A model generated the notes under the pieces. It saw only the letters and a program-made list of their open reading frames with translations, was not told the origin of the DNA and did no database searches. The position numbers and the translations under genes were made by a program. From assembly GCA_039091255.1 (NCBI GenBank), contig JAWCMQ010000001.1:62001-126000 (forward strand): DNA of 64,000 bases, written 5' to 3'. The stretch comes from JAWCMQ01 sp039091255 (GTDB lineage: Archaea; Aenigmatarchaeota; Aenigmatarchaeia; GW2011-AR5; JACRAC01). This document shows positions 1 to 8,593 of the stretch, piece after piece (positions within the stretch are counted from its first letter, which is position 1; the number at the start of each line of letters is the position of its first letter).

Positions 1-250
1 TCCGCAAGGCATCCGCCATGCTCGCCTTCACCAGGCGCGCATCGATTTTCCCGTCAAGCAAAGGCGGCAAGCCGCGAGAGCGGTATTTGTCGTAGTACGC
101 CTTGAGGATTTGGTCTATGCCGCTCGGCAGGCTCGGGAACGGCCCGCCCGGCGGACCTTTTCCGTGCACGTCCATCCAGAAGCATCGCGGGCACGCGCGG
201 AACGCATTGAGCGAGGAAGGGGAAAGTTTGAGCGACTTTTGTTCAGGCAT
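1..250 (-). CDS. PD-(D/E)XK nuclease-superfamily protein, N-terminal part (runs off the window)
   Basis: The first 83 codons of a minus-strand gene begin at the ATG at 248-250 and run off the left edge. The N-terminus reads LSPSSLNAFRACPRCFW and is followed by a G/P-rich stretch and FPSLPSGIDQILKAYYDKYR. This pattern of a helix, a CPRCFW motif and then PFPSLP..GID is what I know from a small family of RecB/Cas4-like PD-(D/E)XK proteins. In related Cas4/AddB-type proteins the N-terminal cysteine belongs to an Fe-S cluster. The catalytic residues would lie outside the window, so the nuclease assignment is inference from the N-terminus only. Confidence 0.6.
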   Translation of the reverse strand, partial: MPEQKSLKLSPSSLNAFRACPRCFWMDVHGKGPPGGPFPSLPSGIDQILKAYYDKYRSRGLPPLLDGKIDARLVKASMADALR

Positions 251-283
251 GAGAAGTAATTGGAAATCGGCCAAATAAAAGCG

Positions 284-1462
284 TCAATCCGTTACCCTGT
301 AGACGTTCGCCAGACCACGCAGCTCGGCCAGCACATCGCGGTCAGGCTCGCTTTGGACTATGTACGTCGTTATGGCGTGCTCTCCCATCTTCCTCGAGCT
401 TATTTCCCTGATGTTGACATTGTGCGTGGCGAACGTCCCGCTTATCTTCTCGAAGACGCCAGGCACGTCCGCATGATGCACGAAAACGCGATAAAACTTG
501 GATTCTTCAGCCTCAAGGCTTTCACCGACGTTTACAGCGTTCGTGTACTCGTTCCTGAGAAGGTATCCTGCAACGCACGTGGCGATTTCCTTCGATGTCT
601 CGCGCTGGGCCTCCGTTGTAGACGCGCCCAGGTGCGGCGTCAGCACGACGCGGCTTCCGAATTCGGCAAGCTTGCTTGCGAAGCCAGGCCCATCCTTCTT
701 CGGCTCATTCATATGCGTGTCGATGGCCGCTCCCGCAAGCCGCCCTTCTTTCAGCGCGGCGCAAAGCGCATCGCAGTCGACGTTCTCGCCGCGCGAAACG
801 TTGATGAGATAAGCCGTAGGCTTCATGAGCAAAAGTTCCCGCTCGCCGATGATTGTGCGCTTGCCGCCCGTGTGTATGGTTACGTAATCTGCCTGTCGGA
901 GAAGGTCGTCCATCGAAACATATTTTATTTTGGCAGACCCGCCCGGCCTAAGGTCGTAGCCCAGCACATCTATGTCGAAGCCGTGCGCAATCTCAGCGAC
1001 TCTGCGACCTATCCTCCCGCAGCCGATTATGCCAAGTACCTTACCCGAAAGCTCAGTGCCTTCAAGCTCCCTTTTGCGCCATTCGCCCGCTTTAAGGTAC
1101 GCGTCCGCCTGCGGTATCTTGCGCGAGACCGCGAGCATAAGCCCCACCGCTAGCTCAGCCGCGGCGTTTGTGTTGCCGTTGGGAGCATTCATCACGATTA
1201 TGCCTTTCTCGGTGGCTGCGGCGACGTCGATATTGTCATACCCTACGCCTGCCCGCCCGACGACCTTGAGCTTGCCGCGGCTTCCAGATTCGATGACGTC
1301 GCGCGTGACTTTTGTGGCGCTGCGCACTACGAGCCCATCGTATTCGCTGATGCGGTCAAGGAGCGCTTCGGGGCTGAGGCGCAAGTCATCGGCGCTTATG
1401 CCCGCCTCTTCAAATACGCGCAGCCCATCCTCTTCCATGCCGTCGTTCAGAAGGACCCTCAT
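284..1462 (-). CDS. serA: D-3-phosphoglycerate dehydrogenase
   Basis: This 392-residue protein oxidises 3-phosphoglycerate to 3-phosphohydroxypyruvate, the first step of serine synthesis. It has the NAD-binding glycine motif GIIGCGRIGRR, the catalytic Arg in INVSRGENVD, the Glu in DTHMNEP and the His in TPHLGAS, in the order usual for D-2-hydroxyacid dehydrogenases. A C-terminal ACT domain starts near FYRVFVHHADVPGVFEKI and is the usual site of serine feedback. I chose the ATG at 1462 (MRVLLNDGM) because it directly follows a GAGGGG ribosome site. A longer reading to 1537 adds 25 residues with no family match. The gene is divergent from the next one, with an A/T-rich box (AAAACTTAAATC) near 1520. 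Confidence 0.93.
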   Translation of the reverse strand: MRVLLNDGMEEDGLRVFEEAGISADDLRLSPEALLDRISEYDGLVVRSATKVTRDVIESGSRGKLKVVGRAGVGYDNIDVAAATEKGIIVMNAPNGNTNAAAELAVGLMLAVSRKIPQADAYLKAGEWRKRELEGTELSGKVLGIIGCGRIGRRVAEIAHGFDIDVLGYDLRPGGSAKIKYVSMDDLLRQADYVTIHTGGKRTIIGERELLLMKPTAYLINVSRGENVDCDALCAALKEGRLAGAAIDTHMNEPKKDGPGFASKLAEFGSRVVLTPHLGASTTEAQRETSKEIATCVAGYLLRNEYTNAVNVGESLEAEESKFYRVFVHHADVPGVFEKISGTFATHNVNIREISSRKMGEHAITTYIVQSEPDRDVLAELRGLANVYRVTD

Positions 1463-1546
1463 GCCCCTCGCAAAACACTTGCAGGCAAAACGATAAGAAG
1501 CCGCGTCCGCCAGAGCGGATTTAAGTTTTGCCTGCAACCCTTATCC

Positions 1547-2155
1547 ATGAACTTTAGAAAGTTCTTGAGGCTGCTGGACGTTCCGATAACCGATTTGTTC
1601 AAGCGCGAGACCTACAGAAAGATCGAGGCTCGAGCTTACGCAGAAAAGCTTCAGCAGCAGGCAGAAGCCGTGATGAATAGCTTCATTTCGGAATACAAGA
1701 TTGTCTCGTACAATATACGCGAAGGCATTATGCCCATTCCGCCTGTGCTTGATGGCCGTAGCGAGTTCTCGTACCTGTGCGATCAGCTGCTAGAGGCATT
1801 CACAGAGAAGCTGAAAGGCTTTGTAGTCGACTGCGGCGTCGGAGAAGAAGATGCATCGAAGCTGAATTTGGAAGAGAAGCGTGTCGGAATCGGCAAATTC
1901 CTTGCAGCCACGAAGAAGTGCGTGGAGGAAGCTAAGTGGCGCATAGGGTTCTACTGGTTTGATGGGGCAGCCCTCGCACTGGAAGAGTGGAAGGGATACT
2001 GGCAGCGCAATGGCCTGGACAGCATCGCGGCGCTCGCCGACCCGGCCATAAGCAAGCTTCGCGAGATAGAAGCGGAATACAAGCCTTTGGAGAAGGTCCT
2101 CGAAAGCGGCAAATCGCAATCCAGCGACGACGATTCGACCGCATTGCCGTTTTGA
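1547..2155 (+). CDS. Hypothetical protein, 202 aa
   Basis: I do not recognise this protein. It is soluble, with no signal peptide or membrane segment, and is predicted largely helical. Its N-terminus is basic (FRKFLRLL...FKRETYRK) and it ends in an acidic, low-complexity tail (SQSSDDDSTALPF). An aromatic stretch near residue 130 (WRIGFYWFDG) suggests a folded core. It is divergent from serA and convergent with the following minus-strand genes. Codon use looks like that of its neighbours. Confidence 0.6.
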   Translation: MNFRKFLRLLDVPITDLFKRETYRKIEARAYAEKLQQQAEAVMNSFISEYKIVSYNIREGIMPIPPVLDGRSEFSYLCDQLLEAFTEKLKGFVVDCGVGEEDASKLNLEEKRVGIGKFLAATKKCVEEAKWRIGFYWFDGAALALEEWKGYWQRNGLDSIAALADPAISKLREIEAEYKPLEKVLESGKSQSSDDDSTALPF

Positions 2156-2196
2156 TTGGCCGACGGCAAGCTGGCGGCGATAAGGGCTCGCGCATC

Positions 2197-2979
2197 TCAT
2201 TCAGCAGAGCTGTAGAACGAATCTGGCGCGCCGAGGATGCATATGCGCTCTACTCTGTGCAGCTTGCTGAACTCGGTCCTGGCCTTCGCGCCGAGCGCGC
2301 GCGGCGATTTCAGCACGCCTCCTGTGGCCTGCGCCAGGTTCTCCTCCCACACCAAGTCCTGGTATTTGGCTATGGCGAAATGCACTTCCTCGTTTCGCTT
2401 GTTGGGAGCAGCTATCAGAACAGCTTTTTCCATTCCGTCCCACCTGAACGGGCTGCCAATTTCGGCGTAATGCGCATCGCACTGCTGATAGAAGCTCTCG
2501 CCGTATTCTGCAAGCCATGCGGCGGCACCCATGACGAGGCCCACATCATATCCCATCGTCTCGGAAACAAAATATTTGTGCGCCGCGATGTGGCTCGTCC
2601 TGTTCCGCAGCTCAGCCGCGAGTATGCGCTCGCGCTCTTCCAAAAGGGACGATTCTAGACGCATGCTCTTCAGCTCTTCCGGCGTAGGGATATCTGGCCT
2701 GTCTTTCAGAAGAAAAAGGCTGTAATGTGGGTTCTGCAGCGACTCATACGACATCACAACCACGATTTCATCGCTAGCGCTGCACCCAATGTGCTTGACA
2801 TTCTCAACCAGCCGACCTAGATGCGGGTCGTGCATCTCGGCTTCGAACTGCCTAAGCATGCCGAGCTCCCGCTCGCTGAGGACGTGCTCGAGGCGCTTTG
2901 CCGTAGGAATCGCCTGGAGAATGTTGCGCGGAAAACGAGATAAAGGTTCGAGCGAAGAACGAAAGGCGTCAGCATGCAA
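2197..2979 (-). CDS. Hypothetical protein, about 260 aa
   Basis: I do not recognise this protein. It is soluble and mixed alpha/beta, with a repeated pattern of charged helices and a possible beta strand (DEIVVVMSYESL). The longest reading starts at a TTG at 2979 that overlaps the end of the upstream gene by 11 bases. The first internal ATG (MLRQFEAEM) is at 2859, so the start is uncertain. The overlap suggests translational coupling with 2969-3445 and a small minus-strand operon running from 4236 down to 2197. Confidence 0.55.
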   Translation of the reverse strand: MHADAFRSSLEPLSRFPRNILQAIPTAKRLEHVLSERELGMLRQFEAEMHDPHLGRLVENVKHIGCSASDEIVVVMSYESLQNPHYSLFLLKDRPDIPTPEELKSMRLESSLLEERERILAAELRNRTSHIAAHKYFVSETMGYDVGLVMGAAAWLAEYGESFYQQCDAHYAEIGSPFRWDGMEKAVLIAAPNKRNEEVHFAIAKYQDLVWEENLAQATGGVLKSPRALGAKARTEFSKLHRVERICILGAPDSFYSSAE

Positions 2980-3445
2980 GCTCTATTTCTTTGGAAAGGC
3001 GCACATGCGCCAGGTGGCCTACTATGTCTTTGTACGGGACAGCTTCGGGCGCGATGACTGCGCGATGCGTCCCGACAGGGCACTGGTTGGCTTTGAATTC
3101 GAGCTGCTGCACGAGCGCTCCCGGAAGCGCCATGCGCACAGGAGGCCAGTCGTTGTCGAACATGAGCAGGCATATCGCGCTCTCTGTCACCATGGAAACG
3201 GGCTTGTCCTTTGGCCAGAAGTCCAGTATGGCGTGCACCCGCATGCCTTCTGTGTAATTGCAGAGCATGCTTTTGGCCGCTTCCGCAAACACGCTGCAGT
3301 TCAGGCGGACCGCGTTTTCACCATCGCTCGGACGCAGGCGGTAAAACCGCTCTTCCCGACCGCAGTAGTCGGAATGGACGCTTATGATGCCTTCAGGATG
3401 GTATTTTATGGCGACTTTGCAGTTTGGTCTTGCCATGCCAGACAT
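2969..3445 (-). CDS. Hypothetical protein, about 158 aa
   Basis: I do not recognise this protein. It is beta-rich, with strands such as CKVAIKYHPEGIISVHSD and SAICLLMFDND, and carries five or six scattered cysteines. Several starts are possible (3469, 3445 and 3436, all ATG). I give the middle one because it follows an AAGAG-like site. It is the second or third member of a tight minus-strand group of unrecognised genes and overlaps the next one by about 11 bases. Confidence 0.55.
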   Translation of the reverse strand: MSGMARPNCKVAIKYHPEGIISVHSDYCGREERFYRLRPSDGENAVRLNCSVFAEAAKSMLCNYTEGMRVHAILDFWPKDKPVSMVTESAICLLMFDNDWPPVRMALPGALVQQLEFKANQCPVGTHRAVIAPEAVPYKDIVGHLAHVRLSKEIELAC

Positions 3446-3476
3446 CTCTTGTTTTGCGCATAAGCGCAAAGATGAA

Positions 3477-3944
3477 CTATCCGCCTATCTTCTTGAGCAG
3501 CGGCTTGCGCTCGTAGGAGACGCCTTCCCTGTCTTCCGGCAAGACTTCATAATGCCACGGCTTGCCGCCTTCCATTCCAAGCACATATGCCCGGAAAGGC
3601 TGCGAGAACTTGCCGCTTAAGAACTGCTGCGCAGCCCTCAGCGCCGCGCGCTTTCTCTTCCGGTTGCGCGCATTCGAGTCCGCGTCCAGCTTTACCACCG
3701 CGCCTTCCTTCGCGCCCAGAAGCACGAATTCTACGGCTGTCAGCTCTCTGGACTTGGGAAAGTGGAGGTCGGGGATGACCACAGGCCCGACGACTTCGCC
3801 CGGGCCGAAGAACTCCTCCTTGTGGCCGCGCACGTAGTCGAACAGCTCTCGCGTTTTGGCGTCGTAGCCATCGGCGCGTCCCGGGGCCGTGTTGCCCGTA
3901 AGGTATTCCAGCTTCCAGTCGCACCTCGGCGCATAGCGCTTCAT
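3477..3944 (-). CDS. Hypothetical protein, 155 aa
   Basis: I do not recognise this protein. It starts MKRYAPRCDWKLEYLTGN and contains a segment FGPGEVVGPVVIPDLHFP that looks like beta strands, then a very basic helix (NARNRKRKRAALRAAQQFL), which could contact nucleic acid. No catalytic motif is visible. The ORF can be extended nine codons to 3971, but the shorter start reads better. It lies 31 bases before the next gene of the minus-strand hypothetical group. Confidence 0.55.
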   Translation of the reverse strand: MKRYAPRCDWKLEYLTGNTAPGRADGYDAKTRELFDYVRGHKEEFFGPGEVVGPVVIPDLHFPKSRELTAVEFVLLGAKEGAVVKLDADSNARNRKRKRAALRAAQQFLSGKFSQPFRAYVLGMEGGKPWHYEVLPEDREGVSYERKPLLKKIGG

Positions 3945-3981
3945 GCGAATAAGCACGCAAGAGAAAAGCATTAAAACGGAT

Positions 3982-4236
3982 TCAGTTCATGTGTGGATAG
4001 CCCGCGCAGCCCGCAGGAACGTTCTTCGCATAGGCGCGCTCTTCTCGCAGGATGCTGCGCATCACTGCGGATTCGATGTCGGGAAACTTGTCAGGCGCGC
4101 GCATCAAGACGCAGAAAGGCAGCGCAACAATTCCGGTTGCCAAGTATCCGAGCGTCGCCGCGACATGAGGGGCATTCGCCATGACGTAGTCGAATGCTCG
4201 GCACGCCGATTCGAATCCGCTCGAACTTTCAGCCAT
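3982..4236 (-). CDS. Small hypothetical protein, 84 aa, one possible membrane helix
   Basis: This short protein has a hydrophobic stretch (VAATLGYLATGIVALPFCVLM, residues about 25-45) long enough for one membrane segment, followed by a charged tail. I do not recognise it. It is the first gene of the minus-strand hypothetical group (4236 to 2197) and is divergent from the YkgJ-like gene at 4369. Confidence 0.45.
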   Translation of the reverse strand: MAESSSGFESACRAFDYVMANAPHVAATLGYLATGIVALPFCVLMRAPDKFPDIESAVMRSILREERAYAKNVPAGCAGYPHMN

Positions 4237-4368
4237 GGTCTAGTCGCCTCGCCCCCATGAGGCCGCCTACTCTCCTATTCTCATGGACGGCCGCCTAAAA
4301 TGCGTGCATCAGGTATCTTCAAAGCGGCTTTCCATGCCTATCAGAATTTTTCGCGGTGTCGCTTTAGC

Positions 4369-4905
4369 ATGGGTCATGAATTCAGGTGCAGGTCTGGCGA
4401 ATGCGCAGACTGCCGCACGCGACCGGATATCATCCCCATCACAATCGGCGACATAGTCAGGGCACGGGTATACGAATACCCGCGCTTTCCTGGACCTTAC
4501 GATGTGTTCAAAGAATACGCCTCGGGGTGGGCAACGACAAAAGCGCCGGGTCTGTTCGCGGCGTTCGAAGGCAGGATTTTCGATAAGAGATTATGGGATT
4601 ATTGGCCGATTGCCGCATCAAAACGGCCTTGCGCTTACCTTGATGCCGAAAAGAAGGTCTGCAAAGGCCACGGCACCGTAAAATATCTAACATGCAATGT
4701 GATGCCGGAGCTTCTGCTTATCGGCGAGGCGAAAGAGCCGGAGCACGACCTTGCGGATCTCGACTGCCTGGAGGGCGCCTCGCTCAGCCCGGAAGCGCAG
4801 AAAAAAATCTTGGCAATCAATTCAAGATTTGTAGCGGCAGTCACTCAGGCATCGGTCGCGCTCGGATACGGAGAAATGGATGGGAGCGCAGCGAGGCTGA
4901 GCTGA
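4369..4905 (+). CDS. YkgJ-like Zn/Fe-binding cysteine protein
   Basis: The protein contains the cysteine pattern of the YkgJ (CxxCxxCC) group. It has an N-terminal FRCRSGECADCRT, then a segment like the family's conserved 'I.I...DI.R' (IIPITIGDIVRA), then RPCAYLD....VC and a final TCNVMPE. The family is thought to bind zinc or iron, and its reaction is unknown. The ATG at 4369 (MGHEF) starts just before the cysteines. An ATG at 4300 would add 23 residues. About 275 bases of apparently non-coding DNA follow the gene. Confidence 0.55.
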   Translation: MGHEFRCRSGECADCRTRPDIIPITIGDIVRARVYEYPRFPGPYDVFKEYASGWATTKAPGLFAAFEGRIFDKRLWDYWPIAASKRPCAYLDAEKKVCKGHGTVKYLTCNVMPELLLIGEAKEPEHDLADLDCLEGASLSPEAQKKILAINSRFVAAVTQASVALGYGEMDGSAARLS

Positions 4906-5181
4906 AGTTCGGCCCCGGCGAACTGGATTCAAGGCTATGCCGGTTCAGCGAAAAGGCGGCGGCAGTTATCCGAAAGGTTCATCAAAAAGAGCCCCTTTCT
5001 GAAAGCGAGAGCGGGATTCGAGATTTTTTGGGTAGGTTCTTGCCGCACCAGAAACCTTGTGCCGAAGTCCCGTAGCGCCGGCGCAGTTCGCTGCTTGAAG
5101 CGAGCCATCATAATTTTTATCCAAACGCTCTACCCATATTTGACCACATGCTTATCTCGCGCGGAGCGCGAGATTAGTGCT

Positions 5182-5379
5182 ATGCGCGAAGGAATAGGAA
5201 TCGCAGCTGTGGGGTTGTTCGCGCTCTTGTGCGGCATCATCGCATTGGCGCTGGGCCATCTCGGCGGATTGATGGTTGCGGTTATTGGAATGGCCCTAGC
5301 ATGGGCGGGCTTGAGCGATTCCCGCATGCCGCCCTTTGAGGACGACCGGCCGCATGCGCCTCGCGATATCAAAGCCTAG
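5182..5379 (+). CDS. Small membrane protein, 65 aa, two helices
   Basis: The ATG at 5182 opens a 65-residue protein made of two hydrophobic helices (IGIAAVGLFALLCGIIALAL and GGLMVAVIGMALAWAGL) with a short glycine turn and an acidic/basic tail. It resembles many unnamed two-helix archaeal membrane proteins and I do not recognise it further. A longer reading to 5059 is possible but adds an untypical N-terminus. It sits 67 bases upstream of the coiled-coil gene at 5447. Confidence 0.5.
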   Translation: MREGIGIAAVGLFALLCGIIALALGHLGGLMVAVIGMALAWAGLSDSRMPPFEDDRPHAPRDIKA

Positions 5380-5446
5380 CGCGTCGACTTTAAAAGTTTT
5401 CCGCTTTCTTTACTTCTGGATAACAACATTTTCACAGGTGGGGTTG

Positions 5447-6817
5447 ATGGAAGGCACAGGGTCCGGCAGCGAATCGCAGCAAAGCTGGGAGCAGTGCTAC
5501 GACACGCAGATGCAAGCAGGCCTGCGCGCACTGGTGAAGCAGGCCGTGGCGGAAGGCGTCGCCGCTTACCTCGCAGCCCAGGCTCCCGCTGCGTTCAAAG
5601 AGTTTCTCTCATCTACGGAAGGGACGGCCGCAATAGCCGATGTGGCGGCCAGGATATTGTCCAACGAGGTAGGTCCTGCGCTGGAACGCTACTTTGCGTC
5701 GCCGGAAGGGGCCGCCGCGGTGGAGCGCGTGGCTGAAAGCGTTGTGAACAGAATGCGCGGCGATGCAATATACGGGAAGATATTCGACCAGCCGGACGCC
5801 GGCGAGTCGCAGCCGCCTTCCCAGCTGCCTTCCGAAGAGGCCATGAGAGGCATCGTGGCGGGCTACGTCGAGGGCATAATCGTCGAGAAATTCATCGAAG
5901 AGCAGCGCGAAAAGAACAAGCTGTATGATACAGCCCTGCAGATTGTCAATGCGTACCTCGGCTCGCAGCCGCCTGACGCGCAAGGTCAGGACACGAGGAG
6001 CTACGTGCCGGGCACGGTCTGGTACGAGATAAGCCTGCTTCGCCAGCAGCTGGACGAGATGCAAAGGCCGAAGACTGCTGCCAGCGTGCCGGCCGTGAAG
6101 GCGAAGCTGCCATGGTACGCCAAAGCTGCATGCGTGCTCGGCCTGCTCGGCGGCCTGGCGGGCGCAAGCGTCGCATATCGCGAATACGCGAAACCCCCTG
6201 CGCCGATTTCAGCGGTGACATGGGATGATGTTGATAAGCTTGAGAAAAGGCTCAGAGAAATGATCGATGGGCGCTTGCCTAAGTCCGAATTCGCTGGCAG
6301 CTTCGATAATCTCACAAAGCGCCTGGATAAGCTCAATGCCGAGCTTTCCGATTTTCCGGATGAAAGCGGGAACCCCATGGGGCTCAAAGACTATCTCAAA
6401 AAGCTCAAGGACAGCCTAAAGTCGCTTGAAGGATCCTTCACCGATTACAGAAAGGATGAAATAAAGAAAGAGGAGGCGCGCAAGACGAGCGGCGAGGATG
6501 TGGCTAAGGCCATTAAGGAAATACGGGACAAACTCGCAAGATACGACCCAGCAGATGCCGCCAAACTGAGGAAAGAGTTCGACGATTTCGTGAAGGCCTA
6601 CAACAGCGCCATGAGTGCGCTCAATGCCAGGTACGCCGCGCTCGAGGCGGCTGCAGCGGCACAAACAGGCAAGCAATCCACGCCTGAGACGTTTCAGCAA
6701 TGGCTGGAGCGCAAGGCCGCGGAATACAGGCGGCTCACGGAAGAAGGAAAGCGCCTCGAAGCTGGCAAGGTCTTGGACGAAGTGACAGAAGCTATGAAAA
6801 CTCAGTCGAAGAATTAA
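5447..6817 (+). CDS. Membrane-anchored coiled-coil protein, 456 aa
   Basis: The start ATG at 5447 follows GGTGGGG. The N-terminal half (to about residue 215) is Ala-rich and helical, with repeated segments such as VAEGVAAYLAAQAP and IVAGYVEGIIVEKFIEEQ. A single membrane helix (YAKAACVLGLLGGLAGASVAY) lies near residues 225-245. The C-terminal half is a long charged coiled coil. The architecture is like that of the proteins at 27583 and 30056, but I see no sequence homology. It is followed within 21 bases by 6838-7209. Confidence 0.7.
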   Translation: MEGTGSGSESQQSWEQCYDTQMQAGLRALVKQAVAEGVAAYLAAQAPAAFKEFLSSTEGTAAIADVAARILSNEVGPALERYFASPEGAAAVERVAESVVNRMRGDAIYGKIFDQPDAGESQPPSQLPSEEAMRGIVAGYVEGIIVEKFIEEQREKNKLYDTALQIVNAYLGSQPPDAQGQDTRSYVPGTVWYEISLLRQQLDEMQRPKTAASVPAVKAKLPWYAKAACVLGLLGGLAGASVAYREYAKPPAPISAVTWDDVDKLEKRLREMIDGRLPKSEFAGSFDNLTKRLDKLNAELSDFPDESGNPMGLKDYLKKLKDSLKSLEGSFTDYRKDEIKKEEARKTSGEDVAKAIKEIRDKLARYDPADAAKLRKEFDDFVKAYNSAMSALNARYAALEAAAAAQTGKQSTPETFQQWLERKAAEYRRLTEEGKRLEAGKVLDEVTEAMKTQSKN

Positions 6818-6837
6818 AAATTCGAGGGTGATGGAAG

Positions 6838-7209
6838 ATGTTCGGGTATGTGTGGAGCAGCAGGCGCCGCGCCAGAAAGGCTGCGGAATGCGTGCAAGAG
6901 GGCGAGCGGAGAGCGAAGGCCGCTCTGGCCAAAGGGTCTGTAAAAGGCGGGCCGATTTCCGAAAGCATAATTCTGAATCGCGCTTACTGCGCAGCAGGGG
7001 GCGCAAGCGCAATGCGCAAAGCGGGCATCATGACCGAGTACTACAAATCTATCGGCTTGCTGCGCGCCTATTCTCAAGAGCTTCTCAAGAGAAATTCCGG
7101 AAGAATCTTCGACATTGAAGCGGCATATCGCGCGGCAGGCGTGGAAAGCATGGCATGGGCACGTCGCACGCTTGATGGCGCAAGAGCGCGCCTCGCCGTC
7201 CGAGCGTAA
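6838..7209 (+). CDS. Hypothetical protein, 123 aa
   Basis: I do not recognise this basic, mostly helical protein. It starts MFGYVWSSRRRARKAAECV after a GAGGGTGATGGAAG ribosome site. It contains an Arg/Lys-rich N-terminus and an ISESIILNRAYCAAGG segment. It is probably cotranscribed with the coiled-coil gene at 5447, which ends 20 bases upstream. Confidence 0.55.
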   Translation: MFGYVWSSRRRARKAAECVQEGERRAKAALAKGSVKGGPISESIILNRAYCAAGGASAMRKAGIMTEYYKSIGLLRAYSQELLKRNSGRIFDIEAAYRAAGVESMAWARRTLDGARARLAVRA

Positions 7210-7274
7210 GCCGTCAAGGCATAGCAACGCTTTTATTCTTCGCATGCTACATATGGTGCGGTGAACCCCTATGG

Positions 7275-7595
7275 GTGACCGCCAAATCTAGCGAACCCCG
7301 AGTTGTACCTCTTTCTCAGTCTGAAGAGTACGAGCGGCTGGCTTATGCCGAGAAACTGCTTCTGAATGCTGGCGACTTTGAGCTGCTGCGCAGCGGAGCG
7401 GCAGCTGCGGCAAACGGGCCCTCGCATGCAGATCCGGCGTACAACCGTGTCGTGTCGGACCTTATAGCCGTGCATAGTCGCGCAGTCGGCAGAGAATACA
7501 AGGAAGCGGCAGCCAGACTGTTGAGGAAGATGGTGCCCGAAAGCTACCTGAGGATGAGAGGTGCCGCAGATTTATTAGATGCGGCGAGCAAGTAG
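7275..7595 (+). CDS. Hypothetical protein, 106 aa
   Basis: I do not recognise this helical protein. It starts with a GTG (MTAKSSEPRV), because the nearby ATG at 7271 is in another frame that stops after six codons. The sequence is Ala- and charged-residue-rich with no membrane segment. It runs up to the HAD phosphatase gene, whose ATG (7600) follows its stop codon by five bases, so the two are probably one transcript. A CTTTTATT box lies about 40 bases upstream. Confidence 0.55.
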   Translation: MTAKSSEPRVVPLSQSEEYERLAYAEKLLLNAGDFELLRSGAAAAANGPSHADPAYNRVVSDLIAVHSRAVGREYKEAAARLLRKMVPESYLRMRGAADLLDAASK

Positions 7596-7599
7596 AAGC

Positions 7600-8274
7600 A
7601 TGCCTGAAATCCGCGCCCTCATCTTTGATTTAGATGGCACGCTGCTGGATTTCTACGCGTTCAAGCGCGCCGCGAGCCGCGCGGCCGTAGCCGCGATGAT
7701 AAAACACGGACTTAAGGCCGACCGCAAAAAAGCCGAGCAACTGATGTGGCGCATGTATTTTGAGTACGGCTTCGAGTACCGCAGCATATTCCAGGAATTC
7801 TTGAAGAAAGTCGGGCACGACCCGAATGACCTGCGCATGATTGCAGCCGCCGTTGTGGCATACCGCGAAGCCCGCGCCCATGCCCTAAAGGCATACCCGG
7901 CCGTCAAGCCGACGCTTCGCGCGCTGAAAAAGCGCGGCTACGTGCTGTGCATCGTGACGGACGCGCCAGCACTGAAGGCATGGATTCGCCTCGCAAGCAC
8001 ATGCTTGGAAAACGAGTTCGATGCCGTCATAACCAAAGACGACACAGGCTCGCTGAAGAAGACAGGCAAGCCGCTCGCCTTTGCGCTCAAGCGGCTGGGG
8101 CTTGAGCCTGCCGAAGTCATGGTCATCGGTGACTCGGGCTCATCCGACATCGCGCCCGCGAAAGCGCTTGGCATCCGAACGGCTATGACGATGTATGGCC
8201 GCCGCAAGCCCCCGTCCGTCAAGGCGGATTACGAGCTGAGGAGCATCAGGGATTTGCTGAAGGTTTGCAAGTAG
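7600..8274 (+). CDS. HAD-superfamily phosphatase
   Basis: The haloacid dehalogenase motifs are complete: motif I LIFDLDGTLLDF near residue 10, motif II IVTDAP, a lysine before GKPLAFALKRL (motif III) and motif IV VMVIGDSGSSDIAPAK. The helical cap between motifs I and II and the length of 224 residues fit subfamily IA, the group that includes phosphoglycolate and glyceraldehyde-3-phosphate phosphatases. The substrate cannot be read from the sequence. The ATG at 7600 (MPEIRALIFDLDG) puts motif I at the usual distance from the N-terminus. Confidence 0.85.
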   Translation: MPEIRALIFDLDGTLLDFYAFKRAASRAAVAAMIKHGLKADRKKAEQLMWRMYFEYGFEYRSIFQEFLKKVGHDPNDLRMIAAAVVAYREARAHALKAYPAVKPTLRALKKRGYVLCIVTDAPALKAWIRLASTCLENEFDAVITKDDTGSLKKTGKPLAFALKRLGLEPAEVMVIGDSGSSDIAPAKALGIRTAMTMYGRRKPPSVKADYELRSIRDLLKVCK

Positions 8275-8558
8275 TTAGCGGTGCGGCAGCGGCGGTGCGT
8301 CGGATCCGTACAGCAACGAATTATTACATTTATGTACATGGCGGAATTTACAACATCGTTCTTCACCTTCCTGAGGTCGTAAGTATTTTTGGCATCGCAC
8401 CGCATGACGCGAAATGACGCACGCGTCGCCATGTCCATACTTGTGCCGTCTGCAAGAATTGTCAGATCATTGCCATCCCTGCGCAATTCCGCAACTGTGA
8501 GCAATTTCGATATCGGCCCATAGCAGAACGGAACTGCGTCGCAAATTATCTTCGCCAT
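8229..8558 (-). pseudogene. Possible truncated gene resembling the N-terminus of a GT-B-like glycosyltransferase
   Basis: The minus strand encodes an N-terminus, ICDAVPFCYGPISKLL....ELRRDGNDLTILADGTS, that reads like the first Rossmann unit of a GT-B-type glycosyltransferase (a GP.SK.L.....RR.G.D.T.L..GTS pattern). The similarity fades after SAMYINV. The ORF then runs 45 bases into the convergent HAD gene, where a real gene is unlikely to extend. I read it as the remnant of a longer gene cut off by rearrangement. If it is not a gene, 8275-8593 holds nothing else that I can support. Confidence 0.3.
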
Positions 8559-8593
8559 GCGAATTTAAGTCACGAGAAAATATTTAGCATTCT

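Noticed and set aside
260..1153. Plus-strand open frame of 297 codons.
   Set aside because: It is the shadow of serA on the other strand and shows no family features.
4692..5075. 127-codon plus-strand frame after and within the YkgJ-like gene.
   Set aside because: Its first half overlaps the YkgJ-like gene in another frame, and the part beyond 4906 has no ATG start or ribosome site. I see nothing supportable in 4906-5181.
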